From WHUA01 sp963711215 (GTDB lineage Bacteria > Pseudomonadota > Alphaproteobacteria > UBA8366): DNA of 64,000 bases. Both the position numbers and the translations under genes were made by a program. The notes under the pieces are model-generated. The model was not told where the DNA came from, ran no database searches, and saw nothing but the letters and a program-made list of their open reading frames with translations. Below are positions 26,831 through 36,476 of this stretch, piece by piece (position 1 is the first letter of the stretch; every line of letters begins with the position of its first letter). The stretch spans positions 62,001-126,000 of the forward strand of contig CAVQDH010000006.1 of the NCBI GenBank assembly GCA_963711215.1. Reading direction: 5' to 3'.

Positions 26831-28393
26831 ATGAGCACCAAGACGCCGATCGAGGAGCTGGAGCAGCGCCGCCGCTGGGCGGAAGAGCAGGGTGGCGCGG
26901 ACAACGTCGAGCGCCAGCACGGCCAGGGGCGCCTGACGGTCCGCGAGCGCATCGGCGGCCTCGTCGATACCGGCTCCTTCCAGGAAGTCGGCAAGCTGAC
27001 CGGCAGCGAGAGCTATGACGGCCTGACGCTCAAGCACGTGACGCCGGCGCCCTATGTCATGGGGCTGGCGGAGATCGGCGGCCGTCCGGTTGCCGTGGGC
27101 GGCGAGGATTTTACCGTCCGCGGCGGTACCACGGCAGCCCTCGACAAGCGCAAAGGCGGGCAGGGCGGCTTCGTCGAGGACATGGCCCATCACTACCGCA
27201 TCCCGCTGGTCAACCTGATCGACGGCGCGGGCGGCAGCGTCACTTCGGCCAAGCGCCGCGGCCACGCGGTCTTCCCGGGCGTCGACAGCTTCGATCGGTC
27301 GGTCGACCTGCTGGCCGAGGTGCCGGTGGTCAGCGCCGTGCTCGGCTCCGCGGCCGGCGGCCCGGCGGGGCGGGCGATCCTGTCGCACTGGTCGGTCATG
27401 GTGAAGGACACGAGCCAGATCTTCGCCGCGGGGCCGGCGGTGGTCGAGCGTTCGCTGGGACAGAAGATCACGAAGGAAGACCTTGGCGGCCCGGCCGTCG
27501 CCGTGGACAAGGCCGGCGCGATCGACAATGTCGCGGAGTCCGAGGAGCACTGCTTCGCGCTGGTCCGGCAATTCCTGAGCTATATGCCGCAGAATGTCTG
27601 GGAGCTGCCGCCGGTGGCCGCTTGCTACGATCCGGCCGACCGTTGCGAGGACGCGCTGCTGTCGATCGTGCCGGAGCAGCGCCGCCGCGCTTACGACATG
27701 CGCCGGCTGATCGGCCTGATCGTCGACAAGGGCTCGATGTTCGAGATCCAGCCGACCTTCGGCAAGGCGCTGATCACCTGTCTCGCGCGGCTGAACGGGC
27801 ATCCGGTCGGGATCGTCGCAAACAATCCGATGGTCTATGGCGGCGCGATGGACGGCCCGGCGGCACGCAAGCAGGTCCGCTTCGTCGAGCTGTGCGACAT
27901 GTTCCATATCCCGCTCGTGTTCCTGGTCGACGTGCCGGGTTTCATGGTGGGGCTGCAGGCGGAGCAGGCGGGCGTGCTGCGTGACGGCATGCGCGCGGTC
28001 TATGTCGCGTCGCGGGCGACGGTGCCCGTGGTCACGGTGGTGATCCGCAAATGCTACGGCATGGCGGGTATGGCGACCTGCCACAAGCGCGGGCTCGAGT
28101 TTCGCGTCGCGTGGCCCTCGGCCGAGTGGGGCTCGCTGCCGGTCGAGGGCGGCGTTGCGGTCGCCTTCCGCCGCGAGATCGCCAACGCGGCCGACCCGAA
28201 GAAGCGCGAGCAGGAGCTGGAGGAGGAGCTGCGCGCCTATGGCTCCCCCATGCGTACCGCGGCGGCCTTCGGCGTCGAGGACATGCTCGATCCCCGCGAG
28301 ACGCGGCCCTATCTCTGCCGCTTCGTGGCGCTCGCGCAGTCGCGGCTCAAGACCGAGCTCGGACCGAAGTTCAAGGCAGGCGTTCGGCCGTAG
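26831..28393 (+). CDS. Acyl-CoA carboxylase, carboxyltransferase subunit 2
   Basis: A 520-residue carboxyltransferase, divergent from subunit 1. N-terminal half: TVRERIGGLVDTGSFQEVG, GLAEIGGRPVAVGGEDFTVR and NLIDGAGGSVTSAK. C-terminal half: RRLIGLIVDKGSMFEIQPTF, GHPVGIVANNPMVYGGAMDG, HIPLVFLVDVPGFMVGLQAE and CYGMAGMATCHKRGLEF. The Gly-rich oxyanion positions differ from those of PccB-type enzymes, so a non-standard acyl-CoA or a structural role beside subunit 1 is possible; mycobacterial AccD4/AccD5 complexes are a precedent for two beta types. It is the last gene of the operon, 34 bases after the carrier protein. Confidence 0.92.
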   Translation: MSTKTPIEELEQRRRWAEEQGGADNVERQHGQGRLTVRERIGGLVDTGSFQEVGKLTGSESYDGLTLKHVTPAPYVMGLAEIGGRPVAVGGEDFTVRGGTTAALDKRKGGQGGFVEDMAHHYRIPLVNLIDGAGGSVTSAKRRGHAVFPGVDSFDRSVDLLAEVPVVSAVLGSAAGGPAGRAILSHWSVMVKDTSQIFAAGPAVVERSLGQKITKEDLGGPAVAVDKAGAIDNVAESEEHCFALVRQFLSYMPQNVWELPPVAACYDPADRCEDALLSIVPEQRRRAYDMRRLIGLIVDKGSMFEIQPTFGKALITCLARLNGHPVGIVANNPMVYGGAMDGPAARKQVRFVELCDMFHIPLVFLVDVPGFMVGLQAEQAGVLRDGMRAVYVASRATVPVVTVVIRKCYGMAGMATCHKRGLEFRVAWPSAEWGSLPVEGGVAVAFRREIANAADPKKREQELEEELRAYGSPMRTAAAFGVEDMLDPRETRPYLCRFVALAQSRLKTELGPKFKAGVRP

Positions 28394-28542
28394 AATTTCG
28401 CCGCGCCCGATGGCAGTGTCGCGCGCGCTGCCTCCTGTTTCGACAGGCTCAACATGAGGCTTCTATGTTTGTGCCTCATCCTTGTAACTTTGAATGCTCT
28501 GGATCGAGTAGTGTTTCCGGAGCGGTGATGGATGCGCGGCCG

Positions 28543-29517
28543 CTACTTGACCGCGGCCGTCTTGCCCGTTTCCGCCGATTTGACGATCGCCTCGAACACC
28601 GCGATGCCGTGGATGGCCTCGTCGTTCGGCAGCGGGTAGGGCGCTTTCCCGGCAACCGCCGCGGCGAAGGCCTCAAGCTCCGCCCGCTCCTTGTCGAAGC
28701 GCGGATACTCGGTGTGCTCCGGATCGCCCTGGATCGGCCGGAAGGTGAAGGAGCGCTCGTTACGGATCTCGACCGTGCCCTTGGTGCCGAAGACCTCGAT
28801 ACGCTGCGTTGGCGTCGTTGCGGCAAGTGTGGCGAGATAGCCGGTCATCCCGTTCTGGAAGCGGAACAGCATCGAGGTGGTGTCGTCCAGGTCGATGGCG
28901 ATCGCGCGGCGGATGCTGATCGCGCGGACGTCGGCCAGCGGGCCGAACAGGTTGATCGCCATGTCGACCATGTGGATGCCCATGGCGCCCATGCCGCCGG
29001 CCGGGCTCTCTTCGCGGTTGGCCCGCCAGTTGTCCGGCCGGAAGCTCAGCCCGCTGGAGCCCGAATGGTTCAATTCGGCGTGCAGGATCGTGCCGAGCGC
29101 GCCCGCCTTCAGCCGTGATTTGAGCTCGAGCACGGCCGGCAGGAAGCGCCGGTTGTGTCCGAGCGCGAGCACGACGCCCGCCTTGTCGGCGGCAGCGACC
29201 GATTTCGCGGCGCTGGCTTTCGTCAGGGTGAACGGCTTCTCCACGAAGATATGCTTGCCGGCCTTGGACGCCGCGACGATCTGGTCCGCATGCTGCTGGT
29301 GCGGGGTCGCGAGGACGACCGCATCGATCGACGGGTCCTTCAGCATGGCGGCGTAGTCGCTGCCGAGCGAAAGCCCGTGCTTCTTGGTGAAATCGGCGGC
29401 TTTGGCCGGCGTGCGCGTAATCCCCGCGGTGAATTGGATCGCGTCGCTCTTTCCCTGAACGGACTCGACCAGGACCTGACCCCAACGGCCGAGCCCGACA
29501 ATGGCGGCTTTCAGCAT
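28543..29517 (-). CDS. Gfo/Idh/MocA-family oxidoreductase
   Basis: NAD(P)-dependent oxidoreductase of 324 residues. The Rossmann motif GLGRWGQVL starts at residue 8, then DAVVLATPHQQHADQIV, the signature EKPFTLTKASAAK (Lys-Pro of the family) and GHNRRFLPAVLELK. The C-terminal domain contains GGMGAMGIHMVDMAINLFG. Family members act on sugars, inositols, acid sugars or biliverdin; the substrate here is unknown. It is convergent with the acyl-CoA carboxylase operon and stands alone. A second, distinct family member is at 49279-50343. Confidence 0.92.
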   Translation of the reverse strand: MLKAAIVGLGRWGQVLVESVQGKSDAIQFTAGITRTPAKAADFTKKHGLSLGSDYAAMLKDPSIDAVVLATPHQQHADQIVAASKAGKHIFVEKPFTLTKASAAKSVAAADKAGVVLALGHNRRFLPAVLELKSRLKAGALGTILHAELNHSGSSGLSFRPDNWRANREESPAGGMGAMGIHMVDMAINLFGPLADVRAISIRRAIAIDLDDTTSMLFRFQNGMTGYLATLAATTPTQRIEVFGTKGTVEIRNERSFTFRPIQGDPEHTEYPRFDKERAELEAFAAAVAGKAPYPLPNDEAIHGIAVFEAIVKSAETGKTAAVK

Positions 29518-29662
29518 GCGCTTCCCCGTGATGATTGGTTCGGTGGCGGATGTGCCCTGAGGCGGGCCACACTATCGCGCGTAAGAAAACGGCCGGCAAG
29601 AGCGCCGGCCGCCGGAAAGATCTTCCCGCGCGTCGCGCGCGGCCTGTCGGTCGGGCGCGGCG

Positions 29663-30292
29663 TCAGCCTTCGGATGCGCTGGACAGCTTCGTCACCTTAT
29701 CGCGAAGCATGCCGATCAGCCCGTCGACGCCATGGCGCCGGAGGATGGACTCGAACTCGGACCGCTGCGTGATCGCCATGCTGACGCCCTCGACGTAGAT
29801 GTCGATGATCTTGTAGCGGTCGCCTTCCTGCCGGACGCGCCAGTTGGCATCGAATCCGTCGCCGCCGGACTTGCTGATCCGGGTATAGACGATGACGTCA
29901 TGTTTTCCTGCCGGCGTGGATTTGAGCACATGGAATTGTTCGCCGGAATAGCCGCCGAGGCGCACCGAGTAGGTCTTCAACACCCATTCGCTGAACAGCT
30001 TCTGGTAGGTGTCCTTCTGGGCGGAATTCATCTGCCGCCAGTAGGAGCCGGCCACGAAGCGCGCGATCTGCTCCATCGCGAAATCGTTCCGCAGAAGATC
30101 GCGGAAACGCTCTTCGCGGTCACGCAGCGATCCGTTCGGCGAGGACAGAACCTGGATCGCCTGGGTCGCCAGATGCTCGATGAAATTGCCGGGGTCGCCA
30201 GGCGCGGCCTGCGACTGTGCGGTTGCGGTCTGAGCTAATGAAAGCCCGAGAACCAGCGCTACCGCATGAAAGATGCGACGTTTGCTCATCAT
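29663..30292 (-). CDS. MlaC/Ttg2D-type periplasmic phospholipid-binding protein
   Basis: Periplasmic shuttle of the Mla phospholipid-transport pathway. The signal peptide is clear (MMSKRRIFHAVALVLGLSLA, cleavage after TATA). The mature domain reads DPGNFIEHLATQAIQVLS, RFRDLLRNDFAMEQIARFVA, GSYWRQMNSAQKDTYQKLFS, FHVLKSTPAGKHDVIVYTRI and YKIIDIYVEGVSMAITQRSE, all typical of MlaC (PF05494). Start at 30292 is supported by GAGAGAAG upstream; the open frame extends further 5' through non-conserved residues. No mlaA, mlaD, mlaE or mlaF gene is next to it, so it is an orphan gene here. Confidence 0.92.
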   Translation of the reverse strand: MMSKRRIFHAVALVLGLSLAQTATAQSQAAPGDPGNFIEHLATQAIQVLSSPNGSLRDREERFRDLLRNDFAMEQIARFVAGSYWRQMNSAQKDTYQKLFSEWVLKTYSVRLGGYSGEQFHVLKSTPAGKHDVIVYTRISKSGGDGFDANWRVRQEGDRYKIIDIYVEGVSMAITQRSEFESILRRHGVDGLIGMLRDKVTKLSSASEG

Positions 30293-30463
30293 GAAACTTC
30301 TCTCGTGCCACCTGCTTACTCGGCCACCTATCCCTACCGGGTAGGTAACCCTCGCCCCTTTGTTTAGCTGTATACCCAAAATTTGCTAGGTGTTTAATTA
30401 AATTGCGACGCTATTTCGGATTATTATCTAAGCTATTGGAAAATATACATTAACCACTGAAAC

Positions 30464-30479
30464 GCCCGGTATCCCGGGC
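30464..30479 (-). terminator. Hairpin downstream of folB
   Basis: GCCCGG and CCGGGC form a 6-bp GC stem with a 4-base loop, 23 bases beyond the folB stop codon on its strand. The T-tract is weak (GTTT), so termination is only likely. Confidence 0.45.
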
Positions 30480-30501
30480 AAAATTGGGTAACGCGAAAGT
30501 A

Positions 30502-30978
30502 TTAGGGCTTCTCGGTGAGCCTGAACCGCTGCTGAGGCGCCTCCTTTGCTAAATCGCGCCGAAAACGCTTGATTTCCACGCCGACGCTTGCCGCGTCATG
30601 GATGGCCTCGAGCTTTTCCACGCGAACCGTGACTTCTTCCGCATGCGGCTCCGAAAGGCACATCATCGCGATCTTATGGGCCACGGTTTCGGCCAGCTTG
30701 ACATGACCGGCCGCAGCCATTTGGCGAATTTTCTCTATGATTCTCTCGTAACAGGTGACGTCGTGGTAATTGTCGGCGGACGGGTCAACCTGCTCCCGGA
30801 CGATCAGGTCCAGGTTGATTCGCACCCGCTGCCGCCGGTCCTCCTCGTGACGGCGAACGCCAATTCGCCACGGCAGCACCAGATCCCGCACGATGATCCG
30901 GTAGGTGGGGGCCGTCGCGCGGCCGTCTTCGGCGGCGGCGGGCGGCGGGGCCTCATTCTGGTGACGCGCTGTCCTCAA
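30502..30978 (-). CDS. folB: Dihydroneopterin aldolase
   Basis: Folate biosynthesis: 7,8-dihydroneopterin to 6-hydroxymethyl-dihydropterin and glycolaldehyde. After a ~20-residue low-complexity leader the FolB domain reads IIVRDLVLPWRIGVRRHEED, RQRVRINLDLIVREQ, VTCYERIIEKI and the substrate/catalytic stretch EEVTVRVEKLEAI, whose Lys matches the catalytic lysine. It is divergent from the folP-folK pair, 192 bases away, so three consecutive steps of the pathway are clustered. The start is the first ATG; one further in is possible because the leader is unconserved. Confidence 0.92.
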   Translation of the reverse strand: MRTARHQNEAPPPAAAEDGRATAPTYRIIVRDLVLPWRIGVRRHEEDRRQRVRINLDLIVREQVDPSADNYHDVTCYERIIEKIRQMAAAGHVKLAETVAHKIAMMCLSEPHAEEVTVRVEKLEAIHDAASVGVEIKRFRRDLAKEAPQQRFRLTEKP

Positions 30979-31170
30979 TGGTGCTGCTCCAGGATCTGGC
31001 TTTTGGACTTAGATATATGTTCGTCGGTGAAGGCCGGGCAAGCCGCCGATGGCCATGACGCGGCGGCGAGAGGAAATTGTGAAGAGACGCGACATCTACC
31101 ATATCCTGTGCGATGAAGCTTTTAAAAGCCTGCCGAAGCCGACGGGCGGAAACGTGAAGTAGGGCATTCG

Positions 31171-32073
31171 ATGCGTCTGGCCGATCGATTTTCCTGGGGC
31201 TCGCGCTGTTACGTCATGGGCATCGTCAACGTGACGCCGGATTCCTTTTCCGGCGATGGGCTCGGCGCTGTCGAAGGGCTGGTTGCCCGCGCCGTCGATC
31301 TGGCCGCGCGGTTCATCGACGCCGGCGCGGATATTCTCGACATCGGCGGCGAGAGCACGCGGCCGGGGGCTTCGCCCGTGGGCGAGGCGGCGGAAATCGC
31401 GCGTGTCGTGCCGGTGGTCGCCGCGCTGGCGGCGCGGTTCCCCGAGGCGGTTCTGTCGGTCGACACCAGCAAGGCCGCGGTCGCTGCGGCCGCGCTCGAC
31501 GCAGGCGCCGCCTGGGTGAACGACGTATGGGCGCTGAAGGCGGACCCGGCGATGGCGCCGCTGGTCGCGGCGCGCAAGGCTCCCGTCGTCCTCATGCACA
31601 ACCGCAGCCGTCCGAAGGCGGTGGAGTCGGACCCGCGATTGGGATCGCAGTATGCCGGTGCGCGGTATCGCCACCTGATGGAGGAAGTGGCGGCGGAGCT
31701 TACGGCGCTCGCCGAAGACGCGATCGCGGCCGGTATCGAGCGCGGGCAGATCATCCTCGACCCGGGCATCGGATTCGGCAAGACGGTGGTCCAGAACATG
31801 GCCTTGCTCAATCACCTCGATCGCCTGAAAAGTCTCGGCTATCCGCTGCTGATCGGCCCGAGCCGGAAATCCTTCATCGGCCAGGTTCTCGATCTGGGGC
31901 CCGAGGCGCGCGACGAAGGCACCGCCGCGTGCGTCGCGATCGGCATCGCGCGCGGCGCGGATATCGTGCGGGTGCATGACGTCGAAGGCTGCGTCCGAGT
32001 CGCGAAAATGGTCGACGCGATCATCCGCGCGCCGGCCGACGGCGCGCCCGGCGGAGGCCGGAGGCCGGCATGA
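31171..32073 (+). CDS. folP: Dihydropteroate synthase
   Basis: Joins 6-hydroxymethyl-dihydropterin pyrophosphate with p-aminobenzoate; sulfonamide target. A TIM-barrel protein of 300 residues with MGIVNVTPDSFSGDG (~16-30), DIGGESTRPGASPV, LSVDTSKAAVAAAAL, ILDPGIGFGKTVVQN, LLIGPSRKSFIG and the C-terminal IVRVHDVEG. The start codon at 31171 gives the standard length. Its stop overlaps the folK start (ATGA), so the two are translationally coupled. Confidence 0.96.
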   Translation: MRLADRFSWGSRCYVMGIVNVTPDSFSGDGLGAVEGLVARAVDLAARFIDAGADILDIGGESTRPGASPVGEAAEIARVVPVVAALAARFPEAVLSVDTSKAAVAAAALDAGAAWVNDVWALKADPAMAPLVAARKAPVVLMHNRSRPKAVESDPRLGSQYAGARYRHLMEEVAAELTALAEDAIAAGIERGQIILDPGIGFGKTVVQNMALLNHLDRLKSLGYPLLIGPSRKSFIGQVLDLGPEARDEGTAACVAIGIARGADIVRVHDVEGCVRVAKMVDAIIRAPADGAPGGGRRPA

Positions 32074-32561
32074 TGGCGGAGGTCTTCATCGCGCTCGGCT
32101 CGAACCTCGGCGACCGCGCGGAAAATCTGGCGCGGGCCCAGTCGGCGCTGGCGGACGCGGTGGCGATCGGCGTCCGATCGTCGGTGCTGGAGACCCGGCC
32201 GCAATATGTCACCGACCAGCCGGCGTTCCTCAACATGGTGCTGCGGGGAACGACCGATTTGGCGCCGAAAGCGCTTCTCGCGTTTTTGAAGAAAATTGAA
32301 AGGAATCTGGGACGTAAGCCGGCGCGCCGCTTCGGCCCCAGGCTAATAGACCTTGATATTCTGTATTACGAAGACAAAATAGTTAACGAGGCCGATCTGG
32401 TCCTGCCGCATCCGCGCATCGCGGAACGTGACTTCGTGCTCGTGCCGTTGGCGGAAATCGCGGCAAATCACCGCCATCCGGTTACCGGTCAAACGACGGC
32501 CGAGATGCTCGATGTGCTTCGGTCGGACAATAATCGCAACGCGCCAAATTGTCGCGATTAA
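32070..32561 (+). CDS. folK: HPPK: 2-amino-4-hydroxy-6-hydroxymethyl-dihydropteridine pyrophosphokinase
   Basis: Transfers pyrophosphate from ATP to 6-hydroxymethyl-dihydropterin, directly supplying FolP. The 163-residue protein has IALGSNLGDRAENLARA, ETRPQYVTDQPAFLNMVL, the HPPK signature RFGPRLIDLDILYYED (Mg-binding Asp pair) and LPHPRIAERDFVLVPLAEIA. The start overlaps the folP stop by four bases. The C-terminal tail after NHRHPVTGQTTAEML is short and variable. Confidence 0.96.
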   Translation: MMAEVFIALGSNLGDRAENLARAQSALADAVAIGVRSSVLETRPQYVTDQPAFLNMVLRGTTDLAPKALLAFLKKIERNLGRKPARRFGPRLIDLDILYYEDKIVNEADLVLPHPRIAERDFVLVPLAEIAANHRHPVTGQTTAEMLDVLRSDNNRNAPNCRD

Positions 32562-32577
32562 GAAAAACATAATAAAC

Positions 32578-32616
32578 TTGCAATAGAGTGGAAAATTGTC
32601 CCATAATTTTTATGGG
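32578..32616 (+). promoter_or_regulatory. Promoter with overlapping inverted repeat upstream of a small XRE gene
   Basis: TTGCAA (32578-32583), an 18-base spacer and CATAAT (32602-32607) form a likely promoter in an AT-rich stretch. The inverted repeat CCCATA-N5-TATGGG (32600-32616) covers the -10, as expected for repression. The gene 30 bases downstream encodes a HTH protein, so autoregulation is plausible. Confidence 0.45.
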
Positions 32617-32645
32617 TGGATCCTTGAAGACTAGTGGGCAAGTCT

Positions 32646-32966
32646 ATGAACGCGATCAAGTGTGTAATTGACGAAAATCGTATCCAACGCCTGCGCCCGC
32701 GCGAGGGGAAGTGGTTCCGCGGTTTGCGGCGGGCGGCGCAAGTAACGCCGCAAGAGCTCGCCGAGCAGGTTGACGTCGAGTTCGGGCTGATCGATTCGAT
32801 CGAGCAGGGCACTGCTGAAGTTCCGGCCGCGTTGTATCCGGACTTTGCTGCGGTGTTCGGCATTGCTGCCCGCGAATTCGCGAAGACCTGCTTGATGTAC
32901 GAGAACCCGAGCGCCTACGAAGCGCTGTTCGGGGCGTTGCCGCAGGAACTGCGCGTAGCGGCCTAA
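32646..32966 (+). CDS. Small XRE-type helix-turn-helix protein
   Basis: A 106-residue protein with a Cro/XRE-like helix-turn-helix in the middle (WFRGLRRAAQVTPQELAEQV, then DVEFGLIDSIEQGTAEVPAA), followed by a short helical tail (REFAKTCLMYENPSAYEALF). It probably binds DNA as a dimer. Start: ATG at 32646 is taken; a GTG at 32634 is in frame but adds only four residues. The gene stands alone between folK and the convergent acyl-CoA dehydrogenase, with a promoter overlapping an inverted repeat immediately upstream. The target genes are unknown. Confidence 0.7.
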   Translation: MNAIKCVIDENRIQRLRPREGKWFRGLRRAAQVTPQELAEQVDVEFGLIDSIEQGTAEVPAALYPDFAAVFGIAAREFAKTCLMYENPSAYEALFGALPQELRVAA

Positions 32967-33049
32967 ATCACCGCTGCGCCGGGCACCGTCCGGCGACGTA
33001 TTCGCACATACAGCAAACCGGCATCCGCTCCGCGAGGGTGCGATGCCGG

Positions 33050-34809
33050 CTAGAAGTCCTCGTCGTCCAGATCGAGTACGGTCGCGGCGCCGTTGATGAC
33101 GGTGTCCGCCAAGGCCTGCGCCTGGGGCAGGATGTGCTCGCCGTAGAAGCCGGCGGTCGCACGTTTCGCGCCATAAAATCGGTCATCCGCATTTTCGGAA
33201 AGACGCTCGGCGGCGACGCCGGCCGCTTTCGCCATCATGGCGCCGCCGGCAACCGTGCCGAACAGGCGCAAATAGGGCGAGGCGCCCGCCAGTGCGGCGG
33301 CCTGATTCCGGGCGCCGCTCTCGACCAGCCAATCCGTCGCTTTTTCCAGCGCGCCGATCGCCTGGCCCATGCGGCCGGGCAAACCCGCGGCGGGTCCGAG
33401 CGTGCCGGCGTCGAGGGCGGCGATATCCCGGCGCAGCGCGGCGATATAGGTCCGCGCCGCGGCGCCGCCGTCGCGCAGGATCTTCCGGGTGACGAGATCG
33501 ATCGCCTGGATGCCGTTGGTGCCTTCATAGATCGGCGCGATCCGGGCGTCGCGATAGTGCTGCGCCGCGCCGGTCTCCTCGATATAGCCCATGCCGCCAT
33601 GCACCTGGATGCCGAGCGAGGCGACCTCGACGCCGGAATCGGAGCACCACGCCTTGACCACCGGCGTCAACAGGTCGATGCGGGACTTGGCGGCGTTGCG
33701 CACCGCTTTGTCCGGGTGGCGCTTGGCGATATCGAGCGATGCCGCCGCGTCATAAGCGAAGGCGCGCATCGCCTCGGTCTGCGCCTTCATGGTCATAAGA
33801 ATGCGCCGGATGTCGGGATGCTTGATGATTGGGCCGAACTGCACGCGGCTGCGCGCATAGTCGAGCGCCTGCTGGTAGGCGCGCTCGGCGATCGCCAGGC
33901 CGGACAGGCCGATATTCATGCGCGCGTTGTTCATCATCGTGAACATGCAGCGCAGGCCTTCATTCTCCTCGCCGACGAGATAGCCGATCGCGCCGTCGTT
34001 GTCGCCATAGGACATGACGCAGGTCGGGCTGGCGTGGATGCCGAGCTTATGTTCGAGCGAGACGCAGCGCAGGTCGTTGCGCTGGCCCGGGCTGCCGTCC
34101 GCGTTGACCAGGAATTTCGGCACGATGAACAGCGAGATTCCCTTGCTGCCCGCCGGCGCGTTCGGCGTGCGGGCGAGCACCATATGGATGATGTTGTCCG
34201 TGTAGTCGTGCTCGCCGTAGGTGATGAAGATCTTCTGCCCGGTGATCCGGTAGCGGTCGCCGTCCGGCACCGCGCGGCTCTTCAGCGCGCCGAGGTCGGA
34301 GCCGGCCTGCGGCTCGGTCAGGTTCATCGTGCCGGTCCATTCCCCGGACACCAGCTTCGGCAGGTAAGTGGCTTTCTGCCGGTCGCTGCCATGCGCGCTC
34401 AGCAGCTCGACCGCGCCCATCGTCAGGATCGGGCCGAGCGACCAGGCGGTGTTCGCCGCCGCCCAGCTTTCCATCGCCGCGGCGGTCACCAGCCATGGCA
34501 GGCCATGCCCGCCATACGCCGGATCGAAGGGAATGCTCGGCCAGCCGCCGTCGACGAAGGCGCGATAGGCGTCCTTGAACCCGTCGGCGGTGCGCACGAC
34601 GCCGTTCTCGACCGTGGCGCCCTGCTTGTCGCCGGACGCGTTGAGCGGCGCCAGGATGTCGCGCGCCAGCTTGCCGGCTTCCTCGACGATCGAGGCGGCG
34701 AGCTCTTCGTTCACTTCCTCGCAGCCGGGCAGCCGGCGACGCTGTCGAGCAGGCCGAGCTCGTTCAGGGTGAAGGCGATGTCGCGGAGCGGTGCGCTGTA
34801 GGTCGTCAT
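33050..34809 (-). CDS. Acyl-CoA dehydrogenase, large DmdC-like type, frameshifted near its start
   Basis: FAD-dependent acyl-CoA dehydrogenase of ~587 residues, the long form with a C-terminal extension found in 3-methylmercaptopropionyl-CoA dehydrogenase (DmdC) and relatives. Seen: MNLTEPQAGSDLGALKSRAV and ITGQKIFITYGEHDYTDNI (FAD/substrate loops), AGSKGISLFIVPKF, AYQQALDYARSRVQFG and the catalytic Glu in APIYEGTNGIQAIDLVTRK. The start reads MTTYSAPLRDIAFTLNELGL from 34809; one base is missing near 34732, after which the main frame (GCEEVNEELAASIVEEAGKL) runs to 33050. An apparent in-frame start at 34867 is an artefact of that slip. No DMSP genes are near, so the acyl chain is unknown. Confidence 0.9.
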
Positions 34810-34924
34810 GCTCGGCCGTTGCCTGCGTTATAGGGGACGCGCTCAGGGGCGTGTCCGAGGCTGCCATTCTGGACCGGCGGGGTTAACAAAGCGGAAACCC
34901 GCACAGCCCAATAAATTGTCGCGT

Positions 34925-36362
34925 TTACAACATTTTGCCGGGGTTCAGGATGCCCTTCGGGTCGAGCGCCGCCTTGATCTGGCGCATCAGCCCGAGGTCG
35001 AGCGCCGGCTTGTAATGGCGCAGCTCTTCCCGCTTCAGTTGGCCGATGCCGTGCTCGGCGCTGATCGAGCCGCCCATCTCGACGACGATGTCGTGCACGA
35101 TGCGGTTGACCTCGTCCCAATGCGCCAGGAACGCCTTGCGGTCCATCGGCTTCGGCTGCGAGAAGTTGAAATGGAGATTGCCGTCGCCGACATGGCCGAA
35201 ACTGCAGGGCCGTATGCCCGGCATGTAATCGATGACTGCCTGGGTCGCCCGGCGGAAGAAGGCCGGAATGGCGCTGACCGGCACGGAGATGTCGTGCTTG
35301 ATGCTGCCGCCCTCGATCGCCTGCGCTTCCGTGATGCCCTCGCGCAGCTTCCAGAAGCTGGCGCGCTGCGCTTCCGACTGGGCGATCGTGGCGTCCAGCA
35401 CGAGGCCGTCCTCGAAGGCGCTTTCGAGCAGCGCTTCCATGTTGGCCGCCATGCCGCTGTCGCCGCGCGCGCCGGAGAACTCGATCAGGGCGTATAGGTC
35501 GTAGCGCTTCTCCAAAGGATCCACGACACCGGGGATATGCGCCGTCGCCAGATCGACGCCGAAGCGGCCGATCATCTCGAAGCTGGTGACCGCGTCGCCG
35601 CTCGCCTCGCGGGCGCGGGCGAGAAGCTCCAGCACCGCGTCGACGTCGCGCACGGCAGCGAAGCAGGTCTGCACGTCCTTCGGCAGCGGAAACAGCTTGA
35701 GCACAGCCGCCGTAATGACGCCGAGCGTGCCTTCGCTGCCGACGAACAGGTGCTTCATGTCGTAGCCGGTGTTGTCCTTGCGCAGGCGGCGCAGGCCGTT
35801 CCAGACCTCGCCGGACGCCAGCACGACCTCGAGACCCAGCACGAGCTCCCGCGTGTTGCCGTAGCGGAGCACATTGACGCCGCCCGCGTTGGTCGAGAGG
35901 TTACCGCCGATCTGGCAGGAGCCCTGCGCCCCCAGGCTGAGCGGAAACAGCCGGTCCGCATCGGCCGCGGCGCGCTGGATGTCCTGCAGGATGCATCCCG
36001 CGTCCGCCGTGATCGTGTAGTTCAGCGGGTCGAGGTCGCGGATGCGATTCATGCGGCCGAGATTGAGGATGATCTCGTTGCCGCTCGGATGCGGCGTCGC
36101 CGCGGCGCACATGCTGGTGTTTCCGCCCTGCGGCACGACGGCAATGCCGTAGTCGCTGCAAAGGGTCATGACCTGCGCGACCTCTTCGGTCGACGCGGGC
36201 CGCACCATCAGGGCGCATTTGCCTGTGTAATGGCCGCGGCGGTCGGTCAGCCAGGGTGCTAAGGTCGTCCGGCGCGTCGATCCATCCCTTGTCGCCGACG
36301 ATCGATTTGATCCTCGCCAGTGCCTCGCCGCTGGGCGGGCCTGCGGATGCGTCGGGCGCCAT
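34925..36362 (-). CDS. FAD-linked oxidase (GlcD/D-2-hydroxyglutarate dehydrogenase-like), frameshifted
   Basis: 2-Hydroxyacid dehydrogenase of the VAO/PCMH flavoprotein fold, ~479 residues after correction. The N-terminus (from 36362) ends in WIDAPDDL. An extra base near 36263 then shifts to APWLTDRRGHYTGKCALMVR, the usual FAD-domain entry. FAD-binding motifs are GIAVVPQGGNTSMC and LGAQGSCQIGGNLSTNAGGVN; the C-terminal domain shows RPCSFGHVGDGNLHFNFSQP, SAEHGIGQLKREELRHYKPA and DPKGILNPGKML. It closely follows the D-lactate/D-2-hydroxyglutarate dehydrogenase pattern. It lies 115 bases upstream of the acyl-CoA dehydrogenase on the same strand. The electron acceptor is unidentified. Confidence 0.9.
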
Positions 36363-36476
36363 GCCGTCTACCCCCTGGATTGCCGAAAGCCAGTCGCTAC
36401 AGGGATAAGGATGTAGAGCAACCCGCCGGACAGGTCAAAGGCCCGCCTTTTGAAATATATGATCCTCGTTGGAAGG

